Part shown: positions 17,258 through 26,033 of the stretch, in pieces | Numbering within the stretch: the stretch's first letter is position 1 | Layout of the letters: the number at the start of each line of letters is the position of its first letter | Origin: Halanaerobium polyolivorans | GTDB lineage: Bacteria; Bacillota; Halanaerobiia; Halanaerobiales; Halanaerobiaceae | Assembly (NCBI RefSeq): GCF_020711195.1 | Contig: NZ_JAJFAT010000004.1 | Coordinates: 119,870 to 183,869, forward strand | Direction: 5' to 3' | DNA: 64,000 nt | Notes under the pieces: generated by a model | What the model was told of the DNA's origin: nothing | What the model saw: the letters and a program-made list of their open reading frames with translations, nothing else | Databases searched by the model: none | Made by a program: the position numbers and the translations under genes

Positions 17258-17908
17258 TTAATTATCCCTTTGCTGATAAAAAAGTTTCAATAATCTTGCT
17301 AATTCTTCAATTGGTCGGGGATGGTCATCTACCCGCAAATCAATATAGCGGTCATCAAAACCACCAATTCCCCTTCCTTCTTTGACTACAAAAAGGGCAG
17401 CAGCCTGTCTACCTCGTTTATCACCACCAGCAAACTGTCCTGCTCTTAAACTTTTGACCAGTCTGTCTGCTAGAGGCCCTTTTGAGTTTTCAAAACTATC
17501 TGCCATTGCCTGCAAGGTTTTTTCATTAACTAGAATATTTCCCTGTACAGAATAATTCTCAGCTATTATTTCTCCTGCCCAATCCGAACAGTTTGAACCT
17601 GTATATGCTGCTGCCTTCCCTTCAGCATTTATCACTGCCAACTGTCTAAACTCAGCCCCCTGATCAGCTTCGATAAGTATATTTACAGCTTCTTGGGGAG
17701 ATTTGCCTTTTTCTAAGAGATCTAAGGCCCTGGGTCCAAAACTAGTATTGCCCCAGGCCTGAGTAGCAACTGCACCAACACCAGCTCTGGCCCAGGGAAC
17801 CATTGAGCCTACAGCTAAAAATTTCGACTGAACAGCAACCCCCAGTTCTTCGCTAACTGGATCATAAGCGATTATAGAAAAAGTTGCAATTAAATTATTA
17901 TCAGCCAT
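17258..17908 (-). CDS. DUF1028 protein (Ntn-hydrolase-like fold)
   Basis: A 216-residue protein with the family hallmarks ATFSIIAYDPVSEELGVAVQSKFLAVGSMVPWA (split here by me into opening and core), GVGAVATQAWGN and GGDKRGRQAAALFVV. The structure class resembles Ntn-hydrolases with a Thr or Ser near the N-terminus, but no reaction is established. It sits 13 bp downstream of the MBL hydrolase gene, so both are probably one operon with the fructokinase. Confidence 0.8.
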   Translation of the reverse strand: MADNNLIATFSIIAYDPVSEELGVAVQSKFLAVGSMVPWARAGVGAVATQAWGNTSFGPRALDLLEKGKSPQEAVNILIEADQGAEFRQLAVINAEGKAAAYTGSNCSDWAGEIIAENYSVQGNILVNEKTLQAMADSFENSKGPLADRLVKSLRAGQFAGGDKRGRQAAALFVVKEGRGIGGFDDRYIDLRVDDHPRPIEELARLLKLFYQQRDN

Positions 17909-17921
17909 CTGCTCACCTCTT

Positions 17922-18677
17922 TTAATTTTGATAAATGATTTTTTCTCCCCGCGAATTGATCTGAGCTATTTTGCTAAAATAAAGTTCTGCTCGTTCCATT
18001 TTATCAGCAAATCTTTTTGTAACCTCAAAATTACTGGAAAAATGAATTGGCACAAAAAGCTCTGGCTTGATTGTTTTGATAAAATACTGACCGGCCAGAT
18101 AATAGTTTTCTTCTAAGCGAGGATCAACCGGTACAAAAGCAATATCTATTTTTTCTCCTTTTAACTTATTAACTTCATTCTTATAATCTAGCTCTTCTTT
18201 TTTTTGTACTTTAGGAGAAAACTTTTTCCACTTCCACCAGTTCAAATCACCGGCATGGAATATCTTTAAAGCTCCTTTTTTAACTAAAAATGAGACTCCT
18301 TTATCTGTGCTGCCTAAGGCCTTAATTTCAATTGCTGCTAATTCTAAGCTTTGATCTTTAGCTATTGTAAATAGATTTTCTTTTTGCTTCAACTGATTAG
18401 TTAATGAAACTTGATCTGCTAAAATATAGCTTATATTATCACAATAATCTTCCCACTTGAAAATAACCTTATTATAGTGATCATGATGATCATGAGAAAC
18501 AAAGACATAAGCCTTTTCTATCCCAGAGAAACTGTCTTCTCTTATAACTCCTTTTGCTAAAGAATTGCCTTTTTCTGCTTTGCCTGGCTGGTCATTATAG
18601 TAATCGAAGATAACAAGTTCCTTGTCGATTTTAACTGCTGTACCACTGTGATAAAGATGATATACTTCTACTCCCAT
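17922..18677 (-). CDS. Metallo-beta-lactamase-fold hydrolase
   Basis: The metal motif is SHDHHDHYN, with further His in HAGDLNWW and VPIHF, so the binuclear site is intact. The 251-residue protein resembles the UPF0173/YhfI-type branch of cytoplasmic MBL hydrolases. Its substrate is unknown. AAGGAGG precedes the start. It follows the terminator of the tungsten operon and heads the MBL-DUF1028-scrK group. Confidence 0.8.
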   Translation of the reverse strand: MGVEVYHLYHSGTAVKIDKELVIFDYYNDQPGKAEKGNSLAKGVIREDSFSGIEKAYVFVSHDHHDHYNKVIFKWEDYCDNISYILADQVSLTNQLKQKENLFTIAKDQSLELAAIEIKALGSTDKGVSFLVKKGALKIFHAGDLNWWKWKKFSPKVQKKEELDYKNEVNKLKGEKIDIAFVPVDPRLEENYYLAGQYFIKTIKPELFVPIHFSSNFEVTKRFADKMERAELYFSKIAQINSRGEKIIYQN

Positions 18678-18705
18678 CTTAGAACCTCCTTTTTTGCAAA
18701 GAAAA

Positions 18706-18724
18706 AGCCCCTTTAAAGAGGGCT
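18706..18724 (-). terminator. Terminator of the tungsten operon
   Basis: Stem AGCCCTCTT/AAGGGGCT (one G-U) and four or five T residues on the minus strand, placed just after the MoeB-like gene. Confidence 0.75.
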
Positions 18725-18746
18725 GCTAAAAATTCTTAATTTACAT

Positions 18747-19418
18747 TCATCTTAACTCTATTTTCTCTATTTCCGAATTAAATAAATCAATGTGTAAAAT
18801 TGTATCTTTTAGATAATTATCTCTACCTAATAAATACTTCAGGGCTTCAAGCAGCTGAAAAGATGCGGTGATAGTAACTGCAGGTGAAAAAACAGCTGGA
18901 GTATCATCTTTTTCAGCTCCGGCAAAAACATCATTAAGCCTGCTTTTGCTTTCAGGCAGAATAAGCATTATCTGGGCAAAAAGATCTTCAACTCCGGCAT
19001 GAATAAAAGGAAGCCCATATTTTTGAGCCAGTTTATCTACCACAAATCTTGTCTCAAAATTATCTAAGGCATCAAAAATAATATGGATATCATCAGCTAG
19101 TTCCATTTCTTCGGTAATTTTTTCGTTTTTAGCAATTATTTCTGTATCAAGCTTAAATTGATTTAAAAATTCTGCAGCCTGTTCTACTTTAGCTTTGCCA
19201 ATATCATCTCGACCAAAACAAAGCTGTCGGTTGAGGTTTGAAATTTCTACTTTATCATAATCATAAAGATATATCTTATTAACCCCAATTCGCTGCAGCT
19301 GAATTGCTAAATTTGTGCCAAGACCACCTGTTCCAGCCACCATTACGTTTAAAGCGGCCATTTTTTCCCTTTCCTCACTCTTAAAGAGCTTTTTCTGTCT
19401 TTTAAGATATTCTCTCAT
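18747..19418 (-). CDS. ThiF/MoeB-family adenylyltransferase for a MoaD-like carrier
   Basis: A 223-residue E1-like enzyme. It has the nucleotide loop GTGGLGTNLAIQLQRIG, then the NLNRQLCFGRDDIGKAKVE segment (Arg/Asp adenylation residues) and FDALDNFETRF. It should adenylate the C-terminal glycine of a ubiquitin-like sulfur carrier. The preceding gene encodes a small protein ending in Gly-Gly, its obvious partner. It lacks the CxxC zinc pairs of full-length MoeB, as short versions do. It is last in the AOR operon, so it probably activates sulfur transfer for the tungsten pyranopterin. Confidence 0.85.
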   Translation of the reverse strand: MREYLKRQKKLFKSEEREKMAALNVMVAGTGGLGTNLAIQLQRIGVNKIYLYDYDKVEISNLNRQLCFGRDDIGKAKVEQAAEFLNQFKLDTEIIAKNEKITEEMELADDIHIIFDALDNFETRFVVDKLAQKYGLPFIHAGVEDLFAQIMLILPESKSRLNDVFAGAEKDDTPAVFSPAVTITASFQLLEALKYLLGRDNYLKDTILHIDLFNSEIEKIELR

Positions 19419-19700
19419 CTAACCACCTGCTGAGGGAGGGAATAAAGTAACTGTATCCCCATCTTTTATTTTTGTCTTTACTCCATCTTTATGAATCACA
19501 TTTTCACCATTAACTAAAATGATGGAGCCGGGAGAAATTTCCCCGGCATCCAGCAATTTTTTAGAAAAATAGCCATCATAGTCGTCATCTAGAAGATCAA
19601 TTAATTCCATAACATCGATTTCATCTTCAAGCTGATATTCATGACCACGACTTTTCAGCTTTATTCTAAATAAAGAATGAAACTTAACTTTTAAAGACAT
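19419..19700 (-). CDS. MoaD/ThiS-like sulfur carrier
   Basis: A 93-residue beta-grasp protein ending TVTLFPPSAGG, the Gly-Gly tail that is adenylated and thiocarboxylated in molybdopterin synthase small subunits. The internal SIILVNGENV...DGDT pattern is typical. It lies directly between AOR and the MoeB-like gene with abutting stop and start codons. It most likely supplies dithiolene sulfur for the AOR cofactor. A general molybdopterin role is the alternative. Confidence 0.88.
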   Translation of the reverse strand: MSLKVKFHSLFRIKLKSRGHEYQLEDEIDVMELIDLLDDDYDGYFSKKLLDAGEISPGSIILVNGENVIHKDGVKTKIKDGDTVTLFPPSAGG

Positions 19701-21506
19701 TTATTTCAATCCCATCTCACTTAATTTTTCATCACTAATCCAACCATCTTGCTGCCAGCCACGAACCTCATAATACTCAGGTAGAATTTCTCTATATTTA
19801 GCTGCAGTTCCTCTAAATGTTCCATCTGGTAGAGGTTCATCAAAGCGTTTAGGAAGTTTATCCTGATCAGGTGTAATTCCTGCTTCAAGGTTAAACTGGC
19901 GCTCTAAATTATAGATTCTTTCTCCATTTTCCAGCATTTCTTCTGGACTATATTCAAATTCAGTTCCTGCATTAGCAATTTCTGTATAATCTTCTAAACC
20001 GAGTGCAAAGGAAGTAAAGAGACACATTCCAAGTGAATCAATTACTGCAGTTAGATCCTGGAATATTTTAACCCACTCTGGTTTTCCTTTTAATTCTTGA
20101 GGGTCTAGTTTTTCAGGTACACCAAGTACTTCTGGAGATACCATATATCCTCTTACATGACAACCACCACGGTTTGATGTAGCATAATTTAGACCTTGCC
20201 CCTGAATACCACGCGGATCATAGGCAGGTAATTCCTGTTTTTTAACACTCATTGATAATTCTGCATTACCCTTAGATTCTGCTAATCTATATGAACCTTC
20301 AGCTAATTGATCACCAAAACCTTCACGATAAGCCATCTGTCTTGTATAATAGGTGACTGATTCAGAAGAACCAAAGGTTAATTCTGGGCCATTTTCTAAT
20401 TCTTCTTTATCTACATAACCTTTTTCATATAATTCCATTGCAGCTGCAATAGTTGCTCCTGCAGATATTGTATCAAGACCAAGATCATTACAGAGGAAGT
20501 TAGCCTGAACTATGGCATTAAGATCACTTACACCACAATCAGCACCAAAAGCCCAACCTGTTTCATATTCAGGACCTTCACCTTCCTGGCCATTAGGAAG
20601 TTTAGTATGTCTACCACAGCGGATAGGACAGCCATAACAACCCTTGTTATTTTGTAAATAGCCTTTTTCTACTAGAGCTTCACCAGAAACTTCTTCTACT
20701 TTATCAAAGGTCCCATACTGGAAGTTATTTCTTGGATAAGCACCATGCTCATTGATAACATTATCCAGAACTTTAGTACCTAAAGCTGGTAGTCCTTCAC
20801 CTGTAACTCCATCTTCTTTAAGAGTTTTGGTTTGTTTTTTAACAACTTCCATCATCTCATCTTTAAAGTATTCTACCTGTTTTTCACCAGCTTTAACAAC
20901 TATGGCTTTTAAGTTTTTAGAACCCATAACTGCTCCAACACCGGTTCTACCTGCTGCTCTATCTTTTTCATTCATAATAGAAGCGAATTTAACCATATTT
21001 TCTCCAGCAGGTCCAATACAACTTACTCTTGCTTTTTCATCGCCAAATTCTTCGATCAACATATCTGTGGTATCATAAACACCTTTACCCCAGAGATGTG
21101 AAGCATCTTTAAGCTCAGCCTGATCTCCCTTGAGAGATAAATAGACAGGCTTTTCTGCTTTTCCTTCAAAAACAATTATATCATTACCACTAAATCTCAT
21201 TTCAGCACCGAAAAATCCACCTGAGTTACTACTTGCAATAGTACCTGTTAAAGGACCTTTGGTAATTACCATATAACGGCCACCAGTTGAAGCTGCAGTA
21301 CCTGTTAAAAGACCTGTAGCATAAATTAGCTTGTTTTCAGGACTTAAAGGATCAACCTTTGGATCAATTTCATCATAAAGCATTTTAGAAGCTAGACCTC
21401 TACCACCTAAAAACTTTTTAACTTTTTCACCAGCAATTGTTTCTCTTGAAATTTCTCCATTGCTTAAATTTACCCTTAATACCTGATACTCATAAATTTT
21501 ACCCAT
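19701..21506 (-). CDS. Tungsten-containing aldehyde:ferredoxin oxidoreductase
   Basis: About 601 residues, the normal AOR length. The N-terminal domain (VLRVNLSNGEISRETI, FLGGRGLASKMLYDEIDP) binds the tungsten bis-pyranopterin. The cluster motif GCYGCPIRCGRH (C-X2-C-X3-C), with a distal Cys in DSLGMCLF, holds the [4Fe-4S] centre. It oxidises aldehydes to acids with ferredoxin, or the reverse. The start is ATG 21506 behind TTAAGGAGG; an upstream in-frame codon at 21542 would run through the riboswitch. The gene follows the Moco/Tuco-like leader. Confidence 0.93.
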   Translation of the reverse strand: MGKIYEYQVLRVNLSNGEISRETIAGEKVKKFLGGRGLASKMLYDEIDPKVDPLSPENKLIYATGLLTGTAASTGGRYMVITKGPLTGTIASSNSGGFFGAEMRFSGNDIIVFEGKAEKPVYLSLKGDQAELKDASHLWGKGVYDTTDMLIEEFGDEKARVSCIGPAGENMVKFASIMNEKDRAAGRTGVGAVMGSKNLKAIVVKAGEKQVEYFKDEMMEVVKKQTKTLKEDGVTGEGLPALGTKVLDNVINEHGAYPRNNFQYGTFDKVEEVSGEALVEKGYLQNNKGCYGCPIRCGRHTKLPNGQEGEGPEYETGWAFGADCGVSDLNAIVQANFLCNDLGLDTISAGATIAAAMELYEKGYVDKEELENGPELTFGSSESVTYYTRQMAYREGFGDQLAEGSYRLAESKGNAELSMSVKKQELPAYDPRGIQGQGLNYATSNRGGCHVRGYMVSPEVLGVPEKLDPQELKGKPEWVKIFQDLTAVIDSLGMCLFTSFALGLEDYTEIANAGTEFEYSPEEMLENGERIYNLERQFNLEAGITPDQDKLPKRFDEPLPDGTFRGTAAKYREILPEYYEVRGWQQDGWISDEKLSEMGLK

Positions 21507-21540
21507 TAATTTATACCTCCTTAAGATTACTCTTCTTTCC

Positions 21541-21630
21541 AAGCACGGGAGGCTGAGTCATTTCTTTCTCAACCCGGCGGTTTAACCACCTTAGAATAGA
21601 TATTCTTTAGGCAGAAAAACTCGAAGGTAT
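21541..21630 (-). promoter_or_regulatory. Moco/Tuco-type riboswitch upstream of AOR
   Basis: On the minus strand the leader contains GGTGG-TTAAA-CCGCC (21576-21590), then GGGTTGAG...CTCAGCCTCCCG (stem 21551-21557 with 21568-21574), and an AGAATA/TATTCT hairpin further 5'. The CCGCCGGG and GCCTCCC blocks match my memory of the molybdenum-cofactor (Moco) RNA motif. Compact variants lacking one helix have been linked to the tungsten cofactor. Its place ahead of a tungsten enzyme and before the AAGGAGG of AOR supports the call. Confidence 0.7.
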
Positions 21631-21762
21631 TATTAATATTATTAAATGTAAAAAGGCAAAATCCTGCTTTATATTTTGTAAATTTCTATATTTTTTGAAA
21701 ATTATTTTTACTTTACTGTTGCTGCAGTAATAGTAATTAATTTAATTAGTCAATGTTTTTAA

Positions 21763-23064
21763 TTATGGACACTGAATTACTCCTCTAGCCCATAAACAAT
21801 CACCACAAACAGGGAAGTCATTTCCATGACAATCTTCCTCATTTGTTTCTGACATATCACAGCCTGAACACTGGGTACAGTCTGAATAAGGAAATTCTTT
21901 AACTTCTTTACGAAAATCTTTAAATTCCTGGCTGAACCAAATTTCTTCTAAACTTTCTTCTTTAAGACTGCCGAGAGAATATTCTTTAATCTGCTTTTCT
22001 CTATCTCTGATATAAAGGTCATAACTATGCATCAAGGCTATACAGGGAGCTACTTCTCCTCTCCAGTTAACAGCTATAGAGCCTTCTTCAACAAATTTAC
22101 AGTAACCTTTATGGGGATTAAAAGGAACCTGAGTTGTAGAAATCGAACTGGACTTTCCACCTACAGCAGCTATATCTTTTATTATATCCTCCCTTAAATC
22201 TGTTGGGGGTAGATAGATCTCAGGCCGGTGTGGATTCCTATTCTCAGGTCTAGAGCGGCTGATCGAAAAAGAATAGAGTATTTCATCTATCATCGACTCA
22301 GTATAGGGCAGTAGATTTGTTAAAAAGATAAAAGAAGCTCCCATATTAAATGCAAGTTTTCTCAGATCTTTAAGTTCATCTACATTTGATTTCATGATTA
22401 CATATTCAATACCAATTTCACATTCCGGTCTGATTTTATCTTTCAGCTTTCTAAACTGCTTAACATTTTCTATCACCTGGGCCAGCTCAGCCCCTGAGCG
22501 AATAGTAGCCATTGTTTCCGGTGAGGTCCCATCTACAGAAACAACCAAACTATCCAGACCGGCTTTTAAAAGACCTTCAGCTTTTTCTTCATCAAGCAGT
22601 AAGGCATTGCTAATTATCTGAGTCTGAATCCCCAGCTTAGAAGCTTTTTCTACCATCTCGATAATATTGGGATGATAAAGGGGTTCTCCAATTCCCCAAA
22701 AAGCGATTTTTTCTAATCCTTTAAAATCCTTTAACTCTTCTATTAAATTATCATATGTTTCCATGTCAAGGTGACCCATTTGTTCATCCCAGGAATGGCG
22801 AACACAGGTAATACAGTCTAAGTTACAGTCACTGGTAGGTTCTATATAGACTTTAGATAAAAGCGGATCACTTCTTTCAATATAGAATCCCTTTGAGCCT
22901 AGCTTAATTTTTAATTCGGTATTATCCTCTAAACCCAATCTTTCTTTAATCTTATCTGGAAGCTTTAATTTGCCTCCTTCTAAAGTGACTTCCATATTTT
23001 CAGGTAGTTCTTCATTTAAACCATCACTTCTCCAAAATTGAGGATTGTTGACTAAAAATTGCAA
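21763..23064 (-). CDS. Radical SAM/SPASM tungsten-oxidoreductase maturase
   Basis: A 433-residue radical SAM protein with the [4Fe-4S]-SAM motif SDCNLDCITC (C-X3-C-X2-C). The Cys-rich C-terminal SPASM region (SDCTQCSGCDM...CGDCLWARGVIQC) binds auxiliary clusters. An N-terminal extension (residues 1-75) has the short LKLPDKIKERLGLEDNTELKI segment. Proteins of this architecture encoded next to AOR are classed as tungsten cofactor oxidoreductase radical SAM maturases. The start is TTG with AAGGAG eight bases ahead. It is the first gene of the module, separated from AOR by the riboswitch. Confidence 0.88.
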   Translation of the reverse strand: MQFLVNNPQFWRSDGLNEELPENMEVTLEGGKLKLPDKIKERLGLEDNTELKIKLGSKGFYIERSDPLLSKVYIEPTSDCNLDCITCVRHSWDEQMGHLDMETYDNLIEELKDFKGLEKIAFWGIGEPLYHPNIIEMVEKASKLGIQTQIISNALLLDEEKAEGLLKAGLDSLVVSVDGTSPETMATIRSGAELAQVIENVKQFRKLKDKIRPECEIGIEYVIMKSNVDELKDLRKLAFNMGASFIFLTNLLPYTESMIDEILYSFSISRSRPENRNPHRPEIYLPPTDLREDIIKDIAAVGGKSSSISTTQVPFNPHKGYCKFVEEGSIAVNWRGEVAPCIALMHSYDLYIRDREKQIKEYSLGSLKEESLEEIWFSQEFKDFRKEVKEFPYSDCTQCSGCDMSETNEEDCHGNDFPVCGDCLWARGVIQCP

Positions 23065-23171
23065 TATTTTTTCTCCTTCCTATTTAAAAGATATTTTGTG
23101 TTAAGTGATTTAAAATTACGAATTTTAGATTTACATATTAATATCATACAACTTTTGTCAACATTTTTCAA

Positions 23172-23828
23172 TTATATTTTCCAGACTTTCTTTTGATAAA
23201 CATCAGAAAAAAACTGATATTCAAATTTAATTGAATTATTGAAATGATAATTTATTTTTTTAAAGTTTTCCTCGGTAAGATTTTTTTCTAATATAGCAAG
23301 CATATTTTCGACCAGCCTTTTATAATCTGCACTATTAAATACAGCTGCCCACTCTTGATAGATTTGATTATCATTTTCTTTTAGTTTATGCTGATGATAT
23401 TCTGCCATTTTTAAATATATCCAATAGCAGGGTATTAAAGCTGCCATTCCTTCTGCAAACCCGGCCTGAGAACTTACAGCCAAAAGATAGTTTGAATAAG
23501 CAAGATTAGAATAAGTCAGCTCCATCTCTTCTGCACTTTTTGCCTCAAGTTTGTAGTATTCTAAAAGCTCCTGATATTTTGCAAATTCTACATTTGCCTC
23601 AAGATTTAAAATATCAATTAACTGCTGTTTTTCTTTTAAATTTTCGGCTTTAGAAATTAATATAGCCATATTTCGCATCGATTGATTTAAATAATAATGG
23701 TCTTGAAGTAAATAGAATTTAAATATTTCTTCAGCTAATTCTCCTCTATAGATTTGATCTACAAAAGGATGTTTAACAACCTTAAGCCAGTCTTCTTTAT
23801 TTTTACTCACTAAATCCTGAAATTGCAA
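23172..23828 (-). CDS. tenA: TenA-family thiaminase II / aminopyrimidine aminohydrolase
   Basis: A 218-residue all-helical protein with TenA motifs: the catalytic Cys at 134 (ALIPCYWIYLKMAEYH), DHYYLNQSMRNMAI and a conserved Glu near the C-terminus. It hydrolyses formylaminopyrimidine or aminopyrimidine breakdown products of thiamine to give HMP for re-use. The TTG start has AGGGGG eight bases ahead. It is last in the TPP-controlled salvage operon. Confidence 0.92.
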   Translation of the reverse strand: MQFQDLVSKNKEDWLKVVKHPFVDQIYRGELAEEIFKFYLLQDHYYLNQSMRNMAILISKAENLKEKQQLIDILNLEANVEFAKYQELLEYYKLEAKSAEEMELTYSNLAYSNYLLAVSSQAGFAEGMAALIPCYWIYLKMAEYHQHKLKENDNQIYQEWAAVFNSADYKRLVENMLAILEKNLTEENFKKINYHFNNSIKFEYQFFSDVYQKKVWKI

Positions 23829-24539
23829 TTATTTAACCCCCTTTATTACTACATAATCCCCCTTTTTATAACCTGGAATTGATTCTTCCACTTCTTCATT
23901 GGCATATCTGGGGTGTTTAGTTAAAGTTTGCCTGAACTTTAAATCTTTAAAACCGATTTTTTTCATAATTGCGATCAATTCTGGGCTGGAAATCCAATCT
24001 GTACCTGCCAGAAAATCCATTGGATATGGGTATTGCGGTGAAATCATTGTTCTGTAATGACCTTCTAAAAAGGCCAGTCTATATAAGAGGGCAAATGATG
24101 ATTCAGCAGCTAAGATAGAAATGATCACTTCTCCCCCTTTTTTAAGGACCCGATAAGCTTCAGCAACTGCTTTTTCTTTATCTTCTACATAAGCCAAAAT
24201 AGTTCCTAAAAGGATTTGCTCTATACTCTGATCTGCAAATGGCAGTGCTTCTGCTTTGCCTGCTTTAACCTCTATCCCCCTGGCCCTTGCTAAATCTGCC
24301 ATAGCATGAGATGGCTCAACTCCTCTTTTAATACCAAGCTTTTCAGCAAAAAGCCCATTACCGATTCCAATACTTACACATTTTTCGGGCTTTGTTACCA
24401 TTTTAGCAAGAGCATTCAATTCAGTCAAAAATATATTTTCATTATTTTTAAACCAGATTTCAAAATCTGCTGCTCCTTGATTGAATTTCTCCATATTTAA
24501 CTCCAAGCTATTCATTTTTTCACTTTTTAGTTTTGTCAT
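23829..24539 (-). CDS. Class I SAM-dependent methyltransferase in the thiamine operon
   Basis: A UbiE/COQ5-type Rossmann methyltransferase of 236 residues. It shows the SAM loop VSIGIGNGLFAEKLG, an acidic/hydrophobic strand, ALPFADQSIEQILLG and AEAYRVLKKGGEVIISI. The start is ATG 24539 behind GAGGAGG; a longer reading frame to 24656 would overlap thiM and is not favoured. It sits between thiM and tenA with tight spacing, so it is transcribed with the thiamine genes. I know no methylation step in thiamine salvage. Its substrate is unknown. Confidence 0.85.
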   Translation of the reverse strand: MTKLKSEKMNSLELNMEKFNQGAADFEIWFKNNENIFLTELNALAKMVTKPEKCVSIGIGNGLFAEKLGIKRGVEPSHAMADLARARGIEVKAGKAEALPFADQSIEQILLGTILAYVEDKEKAVAEAYRVLKKGGEVIISILAAESSFALLYRLAFLEGHYRTMISPQYPYPMDFLAGTDWISSPELIAIMKKIGFKDLKFRQTLTKHPRYANEEVEESIPGYKKGDYVVIKGVK

Positions 24540-24558
24540 TAGTCTTTCCTCCTCTGAT

Positions 24559-25362
24559 TTAGTTGTGGGCAAACTGATAAATTGTATCCATAAATTCTCT
24601 TTTAAATTTAGCTGGTGTTTGGGCTTGCAAAGCTGCTTTTTGACCAGCAAAACCATAATATACTAAGGCAGTTTTGATCTTTTCAAATAGTTCAATTTCT
24701 CTTTCAACTGCTGCAAAAACAGCTAATGTTGTACCCAGCATACAGCCTGTACCAACAATTTTACCCATTAAATCACTACCCCATTCAGAATAAAAAATAT
24801 CGTTTTTAGCAGCTAAGATATCAACTCTGGAACTAACTACAACCAGACAATTTTGTTTTTGGGCCAGCTTTTGAGCAGCTATATCCAGATCTTTATATTC
24901 ACCCACTGCTTCAACACCCTTTAATTCTGCTTTTTCTCCGGCCAAAAAAGCAATTTCAGCCCTGTTGCCCTTGATTATAGTTAATTGAAATTCCTCTAAA
25001 ATTTTAAATGCTGCTCTGCTTCTAAAATCAGAGCCACCTACTCCAACCGGATCTAAGATGATGGGGATCTTAAGCTGATTGGCTTTTTGAGCTGCCTTAT
25101 AAATTGCTTGCAAGCGCTCCTGATTAAGGGTACCTAAGTTTATTAAAAGAGCAGAAGCAGATTCTACAATTTCTGCAGCTTCTTCAGGAGCTGAAGCCAT
25201 TACAGGTAATGCTCCCCAGTTTAAAGTTATATTGGCAGAATCGTTGGCACTAACATAATTACTTATTTGATGGATTAGTGGTTTTTTGCTTTTAATTGCT
25301 TTTTTAATCTGCTGCCAATTTTTCTTATCTTTTTCGCCTAAGTTAATCTTTTCGCTTCTCAT
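24559..25362 (-). CDS. thiM: Hydroxyethylthiazole kinase
   Basis: Phosphorylates the thiazole moiety (HET) in salvage. A 267-residue ribokinase-like protein with HQISNYVSANDSANITLNWGALPVM, LDPVGVGGSDFR and the catalytic KIVGTGCMLGT. AGAGGA precedes the start. It is spaced two bases from thiE upstream and overlaps nothing once the methyltransferase start is corrected. Confidence 0.95.
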   Translation of the reverse strand: MRSEKINLGEKDKKNWQQIKKAIKSKKPLIHQISNYVSANDSANITLNWGALPVMASAPEEAAEIVESASALLINLGTLNQERLQAIYKAAQKANQLKIPIILDPVGVGGSDFRSRAAFKILEEFQLTIIKGNRAEIAFLAGEKAELKGVEAVGEYKDLDIAAQKLAQKQNCLVVVSSRVDILAAKNDIFYSEWGSDLMGKIVGTGCMLGTTLAVFAAVEREIELFEKIKTALVYYGFAGQKAALQAQTPAKFKREFMDTIYQFAHN

Positions 25363-25364
25363 AT

Positions 25365-26018
25365 TTATGCAGTCCTCTGTTTTTTAGCTTTATGGATCAT
25401 CTTTTTAAAATCCTGAGCAGTACTTTTAATATCTGCAGCCTGAGTTAAGGCAGAAATAACTGCAATATTATCTGCTCCTGCTCTGATAACTTCATAAGCA
25501 CTGTTTAGCTTGATGCCACCAATAGCTGTGATGGGAATTGATATTTCTCGGCTCAATCTTTTTATTCCCTGAATACCGATCCCAGCTTTAAAAGAATCAA
25601 CCTCTTTGGAATTGCTTTTAAAAACAGAGCCAACTCCCAGATAATCTGCCCCTTCTGCTTCTGCCTTTTTGATGGCTTTAAGATCTGTGGCAGTGATTCC
25701 GATAATTTTATCAGATCCCAGGATGGCCCTGGCTTCTTTTAGAGGTAGGTCAGCCTGACCTAAATGGACTCCATCTGCATTTAATGCTAAAGCAAGATCA
25801 ACTCTATCATTTACTATTAGTTTTACACCTCTGGCTGCTGTAAAATGCCTAAGCTTTATCCCAAGCTTATATCTTTCTCGAAGACTTAAATTTTTTTCTC
25901 TAAGCTGTACAGCATCTACTCCACCTGCTACAGCTTTTTTTACAACTTCTAGACTTTTTCTACCCTGAGAAAGTTTTTCTTCAGTTATTAAATAGAGCTC
26001 CCAATTTATAGCTTTCAT
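25365..26018 (-). CDS. thiE: Thiamine-phosphate synthase
   Basis: Couples HMP-PP with HET-P to thiamine phosphate. A 217-residue TIM barrel with VQLREKNLSLRE, LIVNDRVDLALALNADGVHLGQADLP, GITATD, DYLGVGSVFKSNSK and ITAIGGI, all family motifs. AAAGGAGG precedes the start. It lies between thiD and thiM. Confidence 0.96.
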   Translation of the reverse strand: MKAINWELYLITEEKLSQGRKSLEVVKKAVAGGVDAVQLREKNLSLRERYKLGIKLRHFTAARGVKLIVNDRVDLALALNADGVHLGQADLPLKEARAILGSDKIIGITATDLKAIKKAEAEGADYLGVGSVFKSNSKEVDSFKAGIGIQGIKRLSREISIPITAIGGIKLNSAYEVIRAGADNIAVISALTQAADIKSTAQDFKKMIHKAKKQRTA

Positions 26019-26033
26019 TTTTTCCTCCTTTAA

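Noticed and set aside
18747..19418. ThiF for thiazole synthesis, given the thiamine genes 4 kb away
   Set aside because: It is directly linked to AOR and a MoaD-like carrier and separated from the thi operon by the radical SAM gene; no thiG or thiS is present.
21507..21542. N-terminal extension of AOR
   Set aside because: It would read through the riboswitch and the AAGGAGG site; AOR homologues begin near the ATG at 21506.
24540..24656. N-terminal extension of the methyltransferase into thiM
   Set aside because: It would overlap thiM by about 100 bp and skip the strong GAGGAGG site ahead of ATG 24539; the extra residues are not methyltransferase-like.
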